Shown here one piece after another: positions 34,133-42,371 of a DNA stretch of 64,000 nt (position 1 is its first letter; each line of letters starts with the position of its first letter). The stretch lies in NCBI RefSeq assembly GCF_014650335.1, contig NZ_BMUT01000005.1, positions 249,730-313,729 of the forward strand. The letters are read 5' to 3'. This DNA comes from Streptomyces hiroshimensis (GTDB lineage Bacteria > Actinomycetota > Actinomycetes > Streptomycetales > Streptomycetaceae). The position numbers and the translations under genes are program-made. The notes below the pieces were generated by a model that was not told where the DNA came from, ran no database searches, and was given only the letters and a program-made list of their open reading frames with translations.

Positions 34133-34168
34133 TTGCACACTGCTGTGCAATTACACAGCAGTGTGCAA
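34133..34168. promoter_or_regulatory. Double TetR operator between the exporter and its regulator
   Basis: The 15-base arm TTGCACACTGCTGTG and its exact complement are separated by CAATTA. Read another way, two abutting 18-bp sites are present: TTGCACA-CTGC-TGTGCAA (34133-34150) and TTACACA-GCAG-TGTGCAA (34151-34168). Each can bind a TetR dimer. It lies 20 bases upstream of the exporter start and 120 from the regulator. Confidence 0.85.
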
Positions 34169-34288
34169 ATTACGGGACGGCGCGGCCCAGGGCAAAATGA
34201 GGGGCAGGATGTCGGCCACGGAGGCTGCGCCCGAAGCCCCCCTCCTCGACAGAGCCCGACAGAGGCTCGACGGACAGAGAAGAGACCA

Positions 34289-34891
34289 ATGGCCGGCAGA
34301 GCGGACGCCAATCGCCGCCGCATCATGGACATCGCGCTCACGGAGCTGCTGCGCGACGCGGACGCGAGCATGGACCAGATCGCACGGGCGGCGGGCGTCG
34401 TCCGGCGCACGGTCTACGGCCACTTCCCGAGCCGCGAGGCGCTCATCAGCGCCCTCGTCGACGACGCCGCGAGCGCCGTGGAGATCGCCCAGGCCGAGGC
34501 CCTGCGCGACGTCGACGACCCCGCCAAGGCCCTCGCCCGCGCCATGCTCGCCGCCTGGGAGATCGCCGACGGCTACCGCCTGCTGATCTCCCTGGCCCAG
34601 CGCAGCGTCACCGTCGAGGGCATCCACCGCCGCCTGGAGCCGGTGCGGCGCGAGTGCGCGGCAATGCTCCAACGCGGCCTGGACGAGGGCCGCTTCACCT
34701 CCCCGCTGCCGGCCGTCGCGCTGGCCTACGTCCGCGAGCAGATCCTCTTCGGCCTGATGCAGGCGGTCAACGACGGCGTCCTCGCCCCGGCGGACGCCGG
34801 CCGCTCGGCCGCCGTGACCGCGCTCACCGCGGCGGGCGTCCCTGCGGTGGAGGCTGAGGAGCTGGTGGACGGCCTGACAGCAGCGCCATAG
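34289..34891 (+). CDS. TetR-family repressor
   Basis: A 200-residue regulator. The N-terminal helix-turn-helix (ANRRRIMDIALTELL...MDQIARAAGVVRRTVYGHFPSREALISAL) is standard TetR. The all-helical C-terminal domain would bind the ligand. Divergent placement with the exporter gene and the duplicated palindrome between them make it the local repressor, probably autoregulated. Its last 68 bases overlap the 3' end of the convergent ATPase gene, an unusually long coding overlap. Confidence 0.9.
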   Translation: MAGRADANRRRIMDIALTELLRDADASMDQIARAAGVVRRTVYGHFPSREALISALVDDAASAVEIAQAEALRDVDDPAKALARAMLAAWEIADGYRLLISLAQRSVTVEGIHRRLEPVRRECAAMLQRGLDEGRFTSPLPAVALAYVREQILFGLMQAVNDGVLAPADAGRSAAVTALTAAGVPAVEAEELVDGLTAAP

Positions 34892-36905
34892 AGCCGGGCC
34901 ATGCCGTGTGCGGCTCCGGCGGCTCCGGCGGCTTCCCGCCACCGCGATCGCCGTCGCCGCGCTCGCCGTCGCCGTCGCGGCCGGAACCGGGGCTGCTCTG
35001 GCCGGGGCGGCGGATGATGGGGCCCTTGCTACGGCTCGGGCTGGTGCTGACGCTGGGGCTCTTACTGATGCTGGGGCTCCTACTAATGCTGGGGCTCCTA
35101 CTGATGCTCGCGCCAGGGCTCTTGCTGACGCTGGGGCTCTTGCTGACGCTAGGGCTCTTGCTGGCACCGGGGATGATCACGACACTGCGGCTGGGGCTGG
35201 AGGTGACGATGGGGCCGTTGCTGCTGCGGCCGGGACCGGGGCTGAAACTCACCCGAGGGCCGCTCGCCCCGTCCGAAGGGCCGTCGGGTGACGGGCTGCC
35301 GCCCGCCACGGGCCCCGAGGACCCAGGCTGCGGCCCCGGCTTCGGCCCCGGGGACGGATCGTCGCCGCCGGCGACCGCCACCCGCACGGCAGCGATCACG
35401 ACCACGAGGGCCACCAGCCCGGCGAGCCAGAGCAGCCCGCGCCGCAGCAGGTTCGGCCGGGCCGGGTCGGGGCCCTCTCCCCGGCCCGGGCCGGAGGCCT
35501 CCACGTAGGCGAGGTTCGCCCTGGTCAGCTCCGCCCCGGCGGTGTCGCCCAGGGCCACGCGTATCTGCAGCGCGTGCCGCAGCCGGGCGGCGGCCTCCTC
35601 GGGCCGGTCCTCGGCGTAGGCCACGGTGCCCAGTTGGTGGGAGAACAGCGCCTCCGAGGCCCGGTCGCCGATCCGCCGGGCCGCGTCCTCGCCCTGCTCC
35701 AGCGCCTCCTTCCACTGCTGCCAGCGGCGTCCGGCGAACAACGCGGCCTCGGCGATCTTCGCCAGCCGGATCACGGCCCGCCATTCCGCCTGCTCGGCGG
35801 CGAAACCGAGCAGTCCGACGATGCCCTCCACGCCTTCGAGCGCGTCCGTGAGCCCGTGCACTCCCCCGTCGAGGGCGCTGTCCAGCCAGTCGGCGAGCCC
35901 GTTGACGGCCGCGCTCAACGAGACCGCGTCGAGCAGCAGGTCCCGGACGCTGTCCTCCAGGCACACCGGCAGCCCGAAGCGGTCCTCGTCCGGGCGCTCG
36001 ACGAGCCCCCGCTCGTGCAGGGACAGCAGGGTCTGCGCCGCGTAGGCGATGTCGCCGACGGCCGACACCCAGTTCCCCGGCACCACAGCGCCGGCCACGA
36101 TCGCCAGGACCGCGAGGGCCTTGCGCTCCGGCCCCGACAGCCGTCCCGCACTCATCCTGTCCAGCTCGCGCACGCCCCGCGCGGCGCGCTCCGCCACCGC
36201 CTCGACCGGGTATCCGGCCCGCACCAGCGCCGCGGCCTGCCTGACCGACAGCGGCCGGCCCCGTACGGCCTCCAGAAGCCGACGCACGACGGGCAGTTCG
36301 GCGTCCCGCACGGTGCGGCCCAGCGACCCGGCGAAGAGGTCGAACGCCGCATCCTGCGGCAGCCCCGGCAGCAGCCGTGACGCCGCCGCGCCGCCGCCCA
36401 GCACCGGCTGCTCCCCGCCCACGAGCAGGACGCAGCCGGGCAGGGCGTCCGCCAGCTGACGCGGGACCGGCGAACCCGGCGGCACCTCATCGAGCACGAT
36501 CAGCGGCCGTGCGTGCCGTATGAGCCGCCGGCAGACCGCCCCGGAGTACTTCACCGGCTCGGGTCCCGCGGACACGTACAACTCGTCCACGAGCAGCTGG
36601 AGAACGTCCTCCAGCGGGGTCCGTCCCACGCGCACGAACGCGCTGCGCCTCCCGCCCGAGGCGATGTTCCGGAGCAGACTGCTCTTCCCGAACCCGCAGG
36701 GCCCGTGGAACTCCGCCGACCGCCCGTCCAGGATCTCCCGCCAGGCGGCGGCCAGCACCTCTTCCCGGCCCAGCAGCACGGGCGCCGGAGCGGTCCACCG
36801 GTGCCGCAGCCCGGGATCGCGGAGAAGCAGCTCCGAACGCTGGAGCCGGGTACCGCTGCGGGAAGTGACGGTGATACGGGAACTGCCGTAGAGAACGCTG
36901 TACAC
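34824..36905 (-). CDS. STAND-like membrane ATPase with Ser/Pro-repeat tail
   Basis: A 693-residue protein I cannot assign to a named family. After about 45 residues comes a P-loop ATPase: GPCGFGKSS (68-75) and Walker B RPLIVLDE (about 133-140), followed by helical segments that resemble the NB-ARC/STAND layout. A TPR-like region (FSHQLGTVAYAEDRPEEAAARLRHAL) leads to one membrane helix near residues 485-508. The last 180 residues are Ser/Pro-rich with SKSPSVS repeats and should face outward. GTG start with GGGG nearby. Downstream it overlaps tetR. Function unknown; signalling or conflict roles are possible. Confidence 0.8.
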   Translation of the reverse strand: MYSVLYGSSRITVTSRSGTRLQRSELLLRDPGLRHRWTAPAPVLLGREEVLAAAWREILDGRSAEFHGPCGFGKSSLLRNIASGGRRSAFVRVGRTPLEDVLQLLVDELYVSAGPEPVKYSGAVCRRLIRHARPLIVLDEVPPGSPVPRQLADALPGCVLLVGGEQPVLGGGAAASRLLPGLPQDAAFDLFAGSLGRTVRDAELPVVRRLLEAVRGRPLSVRQAAALVRAGYPVEAVAERAARGVRELDRMSAGRLSGPERKALAVLAIVAGAVVPGNWVSAVGDIAYAAQTLLSLHERGLVERPDEDRFGLPVCLEDSVRDLLLDAVSLSAAVNGLADWLDSALDGGVHGLTDALEGVEGIVGLLGFAAEQAEWRAVIRLAKIAEAALFAGRRWQQWKEALEQGEDAARRIGDRASEALFSHQLGTVAYAEDRPEEAAARLRHALQIRVALGDTAGAELTRANLAYVEASGPGRGEGPDPARPNLLRRGLLWLAGLVALVVVIAAVRVAVAGGDDPSPGPKPGPQPGSSGPVAGGSPSPDGPSDGASGPRVSFSPGPGRSSNGPIVTSSPSRSVVIIPGASKSPSVSKSPSVSKSPGASISRSPSISRSPSISKSPSVSTSPSRSKGPIIRRPGQSSPGSGRDGDGERGDGDRGGGKPPEPPEPHTAWPGSMALLSGRPPAPQPPPQGRPPR
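35046..35165 (-). repeat. 18-bp tandem repeats encoding KSPSVS
   Basis: Degenerate 18-base units based on CTGGGGCTCTTGCTGACG (plus strand) encode about seven copies of the hexapeptide KSPSVS/RSPSIS in the outward-facing tail of the membrane ATPase. Copies differ by one or two bases, implying repeated duplication. Confidence 0.8.
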
Positions 36906-37044
36906 ATATCCCCCTGGGCAGGACGAAGGGCGCGCCGTCGAACGGCAGCGTCTGCCTCGCACGCCCCCGCGTCCAGCACCGGCACGCCCCATGCACCCGC
37001 ACGCCCCCTTGTGCGCGCCGAGCGCTCCCTCTGGGGCGCGTCTC
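36906..37044. other. Short divergent intergenic region
   Basis: Upstream of the membrane ATPase on one side and the DUF6879 remnant on the other. No regulatory dyad was recognised. Confidence 0.35.
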
Positions 37045-37266
37045 ATGAGTCCGCCGGCAGCCAGACGAACGGCCGGCATTGCGCTCCCGGGCACCGACCT
37101 GTGGATGTTCGACGAGTCGTCCGTGCTGTTCACCTACTTCTCCGGGACCGGGGAAGTGGTCGACCGGGAGTGGCGTACGGAACCGGCTGTCGTGGACCTG
37201 GTCAAGTCGGCTTTTGAAGCGGTGTGGGAACGGGCGACGCCGCACGAGGAGTACAAGCCGGTCTGA
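37045..37266 (+). pseudogene. DUF6879 protein, C-terminal remnant
   Basis: Seventy-three residues match only the C-terminal third of DUF6879 proteins as I remember them: IALPGTDLWMFDESSVLFTYFSG, then DLVKSAFEAVWERATPHEEYKPV at the end. Full-length members are about 170-190 residues with an N-terminal domain that is absent here. No good ribosome site precedes the ATG, and an upstream ATG only adds unrelated residues. It sits directly before the XRE remnant, the usual order for this pair, so both look like leftovers of one locus. Confidence 0.65.
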
Positions 37267-37272
37267 CGCGCC

Positions 37273-37848
37273 ATGCCCGTTTCAGGATCATCGAGCGTCC
37301 GTCAAGCCCGGCAAGTCCTTGCCGACCGCCTGCGGGAGTTGTGCAGGGATGCCGGTCTTGACGGAAAGACCCTCGCGGCGGCGTGCGGCCGGCACCCGTC
37401 CAAGGTGTCCCGGATCTCGACGGCGAAGACTGCGCCGTCCGCCGACGACATCCGCGCGTGGTGCCGTGCCTGTGAGGCGGAGGGCCAGGCAGACAACCTG
37501 ATCGCCTCCCTCCGGGCCGTCGAAGGCATGTGGGTGGAATGGCGCCGCATGGAGCGTCAGCGCGTGCTGTTCGAGGGACACCGTCGATTCGCGTTCCTTG
37601 TCGAGGAGTCGGTATTGCGCAATGGGCTCGGCAGTGCCGAAACGCAGCAAAGCGCGGCGGCCCCGGCATCCGGCCGGGCCCGCGGCCGCGGCCGCGGCCG
37701 CGTCGGTGCCCGCCCTAGGCGCCCGGCACCGGCTCCGGCGCCGGCTCCAGCTGCCACCACTGTCCCGGGCTGTCCGTGTCCTCGCCCTGCTGGACGTTCG
37801 CGCCGTGTTCCGTCGACGCGTCGGCGACCTCCAGGAGCAGGCCGCTGA
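37273..37848 (+). pseudogene. XRE/DUF5753 regulator, internally deleted and truncated
   Basis: The first 95 residues are an intact helix-turn-helix of the WhiJ/DUF5753 class (CGRHPSKVSRISTAKTAPSADDIRAWC...MWVEWRRMER). The frame then jumps straight to RVLFEGHRRFAFLVEESVLRNGLG, which in full-length relatives lies about 80-90 residues further on. After GSAETQ the homology stops and the frame continues as an Arg/Pro-rich shadow antisense to the lectin gene. This is an in-frame internal deletion plus loss of the C-terminal third. The DNA-binding part could still be made. Confidence 0.65.
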
Positions 37849-38173
37849 TGTGGGCGACGAGGGTGACGGTGCCGGGGGCGTCCAGGTGGCGTTCGACGAG
37901 CCACTCCTGGGCGCCGAAGTTGTTGGCCTTCCACTGCTGGACGTTGGCGCCGTTCTCGACGCTCGCGTTCGCGACGTCGAGCCGCTTGCCGCTGGCGGCG
38001 TTCACGAAGTGGTGCAGGCCGCTGCCCTCGTGGACCGGGCTCACGTGCCACAGCTGCGCCGCGCTGCCGTCCTCCTTGCCCTGCCGGACGTTGGCGCCGC
38101 TGCCCTTGCGGCCGCCCTCGACCTCCAGCAGCAGACCGCTGCCGACGTTGCGTACGCGGTACGTGCCTTCCAT
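37715..38173 (-). CDS. Ricin-B-type lectin, cytoplasmic form
   Basis: A 152-residue single beta-trefoil domain. Three repeats are visible: GTYRVRNVGSGLLLEVEGGRKGSGANVRQ, HHFVNAASGKRLDVANASVENGANVQQW and ISGLLLEVADASTEHGANVQQ. Each has the GANVQQ-type (QxW-like) strand of the RICIN superfamily. No signal peptide is present, so it would stay in the cytoplasm unless exported by another route. The start is uncertain: the ATG has GGAG only two bases away. The 3' end faces the XRE remnant. Confidence 0.8.
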   Translation of the reverse strand: MEGTYRVRNVGSGLLLEVEGGRKGSGANVRQGKEDGSAAQLWHVSPVHEGSGLHHFVNAASGKRLDVANASVENGANVQQWKANNFGAQEWLVERHLDAPGTVTLVAHISGLLLEVADASTEHGANVQQGEDTDSPGQWWQLEPAPEPVPGA

Positions 38174-38264
38174 GACTCCAACCGTAGTCGAAAAGCCGAA
38201 AAGTCGATCAAGGGTTCGAGATGTGATCGTAATGCGCGCCGAGTGTCCGGCCATGGGAAAGATA

Positions 38265-38294
38265 TTGAACTTTTTACCTGCGCATGACTATATG
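38265..38294 (+). promoter_or_regulatory. Vegetative-type promoter for the lipoprotein gene
   Basis: TTGAAC and TATATG, spaced by 18 bases, lie in an A/T-rich island about 40 bases before the lipoprotein ATG, with a GAGG ribosome site in between. By eye it fits the HrdB consensus fairly well. Confidence 0.5.
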
Positions 38295-38331
38295 TAGGGT
38301 CGCTATCGATCCAGTTCAGAGGAAATCATTC

Positions 38332-39120
38332 ATGCGCCGCACCACCGTCCGCCGTACCGCTCTCGCCGCCTCCGCGATGTCGCTGGCCCTGCTCGTGAGC
38401 GCCTGCGGTTCGGACAAGTCCGAGGCGAAGAAGGACGAGCCCAAGGGCAAGGCGTCGTCGAGCGCCCCGGCGCAGTCCGCCGCGGGCGGTGCGGGGGCGC
38501 TGTCGAAGGAGCAGCTGACCAAGCTCCTGCTCGCCGAGGGCGAGATCGCCGACCACAAGGTCTCCGAGATCGGCGCGTCCGACCTGGCCATGGCCAAGAC
38601 GATGACCAGCGACAAGGCCGAGTGCAAGCCGCTGTCCGACGTGATGATGCTGCAGGGCGCCGGATCGCCCGCCGCGGCCGCCGCCCGCAAGATCATGGCG
38701 AAGCCGAAGGGCCCGGCCGTGGGCCCGGACGCCTCGTCCGAGGAGAAGGCGGCGGCCGCCATGAAGGGGCTGGGCGCCGTGATCACCAGTGACACGCTGG
38801 CCTCGTACGCCGGCCAGGGCGCCACGGAGGCGTTCGCCGCGATCAAGAAGGCGGGCGCCGACTGCGCCGGCGGCTTCGCCATGGGCGGCGGCAGCGACAA
38901 GACGAAGATCAAGAAGGTCGCGCCCGCCACGTTCAGCGCCGGTGACGAGGCGGTCGCCTTCACCCTCGACATGGAGGTCGAGGACGGCAAGGACAACACC
39001 ACCCACCTGGTGGTCGTCCGCAAGGGCAGCACCATCGCCGGCTTCTACGCCCTGAGCCTCACCGGTCAGGGCGAGCAGCCGAAGGCCGTCGTCGACGCCC
39101 AGGTGAAGAAGCTCGGCTGA
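38332..39120 (+). CDS. Secreted lipoprotein, unknown function
   Basis: A 262-residue lipoprotein: twin-arginine-containing start MRRTTVRRTALAASAMSLALLVSAC with lipobox VSAC, a Lys/Ala/Ser linker, then a globular domain with two Cys (DKAECKPLSDVMML and KKAGADCAGGF). This suggests a disulfide in an actinobacterial PknH-sensor-like or LpqN-like fold, though that is only an impression. An upstream in-frame ATG lacks a ribosome site; GAGG precedes the chosen ATG. No obvious operon partner. Confidence 0.8.
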   Translation: MRRTTVRRTALAASAMSLALLVSACGSDKSEAKKDEPKGKASSSAPAQSAAGGAGALSKEQLTKLLLAEGEIADHKVSEIGASDLAMAKTMTSDKAECKPLSDVMMLQGAGSPAAAAARKIMAKPKGPAVGPDASSEEKAAAAMKGLGAVITSDTLASYAGQGATEAFAAIKKAGADCAGGFAMGGGSDKTKIKKVAPATFSAGDEAVAFTLDMEVEDGKDNTTHLVVVRKGSTIAGFYALSLTGQGEQPKAVVDAQVKKLG

Positions 39121-39216
39121 CGGCGGACGGCGGACGGCTGACGGCGGACCCCGGCGCGGGAGGGGCTGACCCCGGCGCCGGAGGTGCGGATCCCGACGCG
39201 GGAGGGGGTGGCGGTC

Positions 39217-40173
39217 TCACACCTCCTCCCGCATCAGTCGCAGGTACACCACCGAGAACAGCGCCCCCACCAGCAGCAGAAGCAGCGCCACCGCCGTCCC
39301 GTAGCCGATCAGCGACTTCAGGAACGCCTGGTCGTACATGTAGACCGGGAGCGTCCGGCTCCGGTCGCCCGGGCCGCCGCGCGTCATGGCCCAGATCAGC
39401 CCGAAGACGGACAGCGTCTGGAGGGTGTTGAGCATGAGGTTGGTGGCGATGGAGCGCCGGATCATGGGCAGCGTGACGTGCCACAGCCGCCGCGGGCCGC
39501 TCGCGCCGTCCACCTCCGCCGCCTCGGTGATCTCCTGCGGGATCTCCGCGAGCGCGGCGGAGTAGACGAGCATGGAGAAGGCCGTGCCGCGCCACACGTT
39601 GGCGAAGGACACGGCCAGGATCGGCAGGGTGAACAGCCAGTTCTGGGTGGGCAGATGGAGCCACTCCAGGACGGCGTTGAGCGTCCCGCGCCGGTTGAAG
39701 AAGGTGTAGAGCAGGAAGCCGGCCACGATCTCCGGCAGCACCCAGGCGGCGATCACGACCGCGCCCGTGAGCGTCCGTACGGGCCGGGAGGCGCGCCGCA
39801 TGAGGCCCGCGAGGGCGAGGCCGAGGCTGTTCTGGCCGACGAGCGAGGACAGCACGGTGAACAGGAGCGTCAGCACCACCGCGTGGCGGAAGCCCTCGTC
39901 GGCGAAGGCCCGGCGGAAGTTGGCGAAGCCGACGAACGAGGCGGAGGCCTGCCCCGTCAGCTGCGTGTCGGTGAAGGCGACGGCCACGCAGTAGGCGACG
40001 GGCCCGGCGAGGAAGAGCAGCAGGAGCGCGCTGGCGGGGGCGATCGGCAGCCAGCGCAACGCGCCCCGGGCCCTCGTCGCCGGCAGCCGGCGCGACACCG
40101 CCCGGCCCCTCGCCGTGCGACGGCGACGGCGTCGGCTGCGGCTGCGGCCCTCCGGTGCGGCCGCCCCGCTCAC
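39217..40173 (-). CDS. Sugar ABC transporter permease, MalF type
   Basis: A 318-residue permease with a positively charged N-tail and six helices. The EAA loop is AAEVDGASGPRRLWHVTLPMIRRSI. It forms the channel with a second MalG-type permease, which is not adjacent here. The gene overlaps the binding-protein gene by ATGA. Its own end carries GGAGGAGGTGTGA, an apparent ribosome site and overlapping GTG start for a following gene, but the frame beyond is only a short Pro-rich piece. See the inversion finding. Confidence 0.9.
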   Translation of the reverse strand: MSGAAAPEGRSRSRRRRRRTARGRAVSRRLPATRARGALRWLPIAPASALLLLFLAGPVAYCVAVAFTDTQLTGQASASFVGFANFRRAFADEGFRHAVVLTLLFTVLSSLVGQNSLGLALAGLMRRASRPVRTLTGAVVIAAWVLPEIVAGFLLYTFFNRRGTLNAVLEWLHLPTQNWLFTLPILAVSFANVWRGTAFSMLVYSAALAEIPQEITEAAEVDGASGPRRLWHVTLPMIRRSIATNLMLNTLQTLSVFGLIWAMTRGGPGDRSRTLPVYMYDQAFLKSLIGYGTAVALLLLLVGALFSVVYLRLMREEV

Positions 40174-41540
40174 CGCGCCCGTTCCCGCGCCGTCACTCCC
40201 GTATCGCCGACGATCGACTTCAGCTCCTCGTCGTAGCGCCCGGCGGCCCGCGGCACGGAGGCGTCGCCCGTCGTCACCGCCTCCATCGCGTCGCGGATGG
40301 CGCTGGAGATCTGCGGGTAGACCGGAAGCGCCGGCCTGTAGTGGGTGAATTTCACCAGTGCCGTGAAGAAGTCGACGCCGGGCATCGACGTCAGGTATTT
40401 ACGGGAGGCCGCCACATCGTCCCGTACGGCGATCTGCGCGTCGCGCACCGTCCACTCGGTCGCGTTGTCCGTCGTCTGCAGGGTCTCGATCACCTGCCAG
40501 GCGAGGTCCGCCTTGCCGGACTTGGCGCTGACCGACCACGTCCAGCCGCCGGACAGGCTGACGGCCCCGGGCTCCGCCCCGTTCTGCGTGGGGAAGGGCG
40601 CCCGGCCCATCACCGAGGTCCACTCGGGCCAGGGCCTGGAGCCGTCCGGCTGCCAGTACTTGCCGAGCCAGGAGCCGTCGAGGTCGATCGCGAGCTTGCC
40701 GGAGGGCAGCCAGTCGGTGGCGACGCGGTTGTCGACGTTGAGGTCGAGCGCGTCGGAGGGGTCCGGGCCGAGCTTGTCGGCGAAGACGGTCCGCACGAAC
40801 TCCAGCGCGTCACGGAACCCGCGGCTCCCGGAGACCCACTTGCGCCCCGCCGGGTCGTACAGCGGGTCCTCGCCCGTCCCGTACAGGAGCATCTCGAAGC
40901 CCTGCATGGTGGCGGCCTCGCCCGGCGCCTTGCCCGTGTACACATTGAGCGGAGTGACGCCGGGGACCTTCCTCTTGACCGTACGGGCCGCGTCCAGCAC
41001 GTCGTTCCAGGTGCGCGGGTGCCAGTCGGCGGGCAGCCCGGCCCGCGCGAAGATCTCCTTGTTGAACCACAGGCCGCGGGTCTCGGTGCCGTCCGGCACC
41101 CCGTACGTCCTGCCGTCCTCGCCCTTCGCCGCCGCCTTCGCGGCCGGGGCGAACCGGCCCCAGTCCTTCCAGCCGGCCAGCTTGTCGTCCAGCGGGCGCA
41201 GGTAGCCCGCCTTGATGTCGGAGTTGATGAGGAAGGTGTCCTCGCGGACGATGTCCGGCGCGGTCTTCGGCGACCGCATCATCTGCTGCAGCTTGGCGTA
41301 GTAGTCGGCCTGGGAGGCCTGTACGGGGACGAGCTGGAGCTTCTTGCCGTCGTGCGCGCGCTCGAACTGTCTCTTGATCCCGGCCAGGTAGTCGTCCATG
41401 ATCCGGGTCTTGTTGTCGGTGGTGCGCTGGTAGGCGATCTTCACGGTGTCCGGATCGCCGCCGGATCCCCCGCCGCAGGCGGTGAGGGAGGCCGCGGCGA
41501 GGGCCGCGGCGGTCAGCAGCACGGGAGCGGTGGGGCGCAC
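40170..41540 (-). CDS. Sugar ABC transporter solute-binding lipoprotein
   Basis: A 456-residue extracellular binding protein of the family-1 (maltose/oligosaccharide) class. The GTG start is fixed by AGGAGG six bases upstream; the open frame otherwise extends 19 codons. Signal and lipobox LTAC give a lipidated N-terminus, then TVKIAYQRTTDNKTR opens the first lobe. Trp-rich stretches (LDGSWLGKYWQPDGSRPWPEW, LSGGWTWSVSAKS) fit sugar binding. It should deliver substrate to MalF/MalG-type permeases; the ATPase (often the shared MsiK) is not here. Confidence 0.9.
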   Translation of the reverse strand: MRPTAPVLLTAAALAAASLTACGGGSGGDPDTVKIAYQRTTDNKTRIMDDYLAGIKRQFERAHDGKKLQLVPVQASQADYYAKLQQMMRSPKTAPDIVREDTFLINSDIKAGYLRPLDDKLAGWKDWGRFAPAAKAAAKGEDGRTYGVPDGTETRGLWFNKEIFARAGLPADWHPRTWNDVLDAARTVKRKVPGVTPLNVYTGKAPGEAATMQGFEMLLYGTGEDPLYDPAGRKWVSGSRGFRDALEFVRTVFADKLGPDPSDALDLNVDNRVATDWLPSGKLAIDLDGSWLGKYWQPDGSRPWPEWTSVMGRAPFPTQNGAEPGAVSLSGGWTWSVSAKSGKADLAWQVIETLQTTDNATEWTVRDAQIAVRDDVAASRKYLTSMPGVDFFTALVKFTHYRPALPVYPQISSAIRDAMEAVTTGDASVPRAAGRYDEELKSIVGDTGVTARERAR

Positions 41541-41672
41541 GGGCGACCTCCTGGGGGCAGGCCTCGGCGCCCGGGACAGGGCCGCGGCGGGCTGCACCTT
41601 CCTGAGGTCGTACGTTCCCGTTCGGTGCGGCTTGCACGCGTCGGCCCGGGGTCGGAGCTCCCGGGGACCGCG

Positions 41673-42371
41673 TCAGGGCCGGCTCTGCCAGTGATAGCGC
41701 AGTTCGGGGCGGCCGATCTGGCCGTAGCGGGGCGTACGGACCGCCCGGCCGGACGCCACCAGGTGTTCGAGGTAGCGGCGGGCGGTGATCCGGGAGAGCC
41801 CCACGGCCGTCGCCGCCGTACCCGAGGACAGGCCGGCGTCCCCTGCGGACCGCAGGGCATCGGTGATCGACCGGAGGGTGGCGGAGCTCAGCCCCTTGGG
41901 CAGGGCGGCCGGCTGGGGGGCGCGCAGTGCGGCGAACGCGCGGTCCACCTCCTCCTGCCCGCTGGCCTCGCCCGCGACGGAGCGGAACTCGGCGTAGCGC
42001 GTGAGGCGGTCCCGGAGCGTGGCGAAGGTGAACGGCTTCAGGACGTACTGCACGACACCGAGCGAGACCCCTTCGCGGACGACCGTCAGATCGCGCGCCG
42101 ACGTGACGGCGATGACGTCGGCGGTATGCCCGGCGGTGCGCAGCGAACGCAGCAGCTGCAGGCCGTGCCCGTCGGGGAGGAAGAGGTCGAGCAGGAGCAG
42201 GTCGACGGGCGTCCGCTTGAGGAAGTGCGAGGCGTCGCCCAGGGAGTGCGCGATCCCGCTCACGGTGAAGCCGGGGACGCGCCCCACGTAGAGGGCGTGG
42301 GCGTCGGCGGCGACGGGGTCGTCCTCGACGACGAGGACGCGGATGGGCCGGGGGTCGGCGGGTCTGCTCAT
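41673..42371 (-). CDS. CitB/DpiA-family response regulator
   Basis: A 232-residue regulator: receiver domain RVLVVEDDPVAADAHALYV with phospho-acceptor Asp62 in LLLLDLFLPDG, conserved Thr/Ser and Lys (VTSARD, VLKPF), and a C-terminal winged-helix (GLSRITARRYLEHLVASGRAVRTPRYGQIGRPELRYHW) as in DctR/DpiA. It overlaps the kinase gene by ATGA. Neighbouring dctA suggests control of C4-dicarboxylate uptake, possibly through the 38-bp dyad upstream of the kinase gene. Confidence 0.92.
   Translation of the reverse strand: MSRPADPRPIRVLVVEDDPVAADAHALYVGRVPGFTVSGIAHSLGDASHFLKRTPVDLLLLDLFLPDGHGLQLLRSLRTAGHTADVIAVTSARDLTVVREGVSLGVVQYVLKPFTFATLRDRLTRYAEFRSVAGEASGQEEVDRAFAALRAPQPAALPKGLSSATLRSITDALRSAGDAGLSSGTAATAVGLSRITARRYLEHLVASGRAVRTPRYGQIGRPELRYHWQSRP

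Noticed and set aside
39059..39664. 201-codon minus-strand frame across the MalF permease end
   Set aside because: Mostly a shadow of the permease gene. Only the part after the overlapping GTG is of interest, as a remnant, and it is discussed as such.
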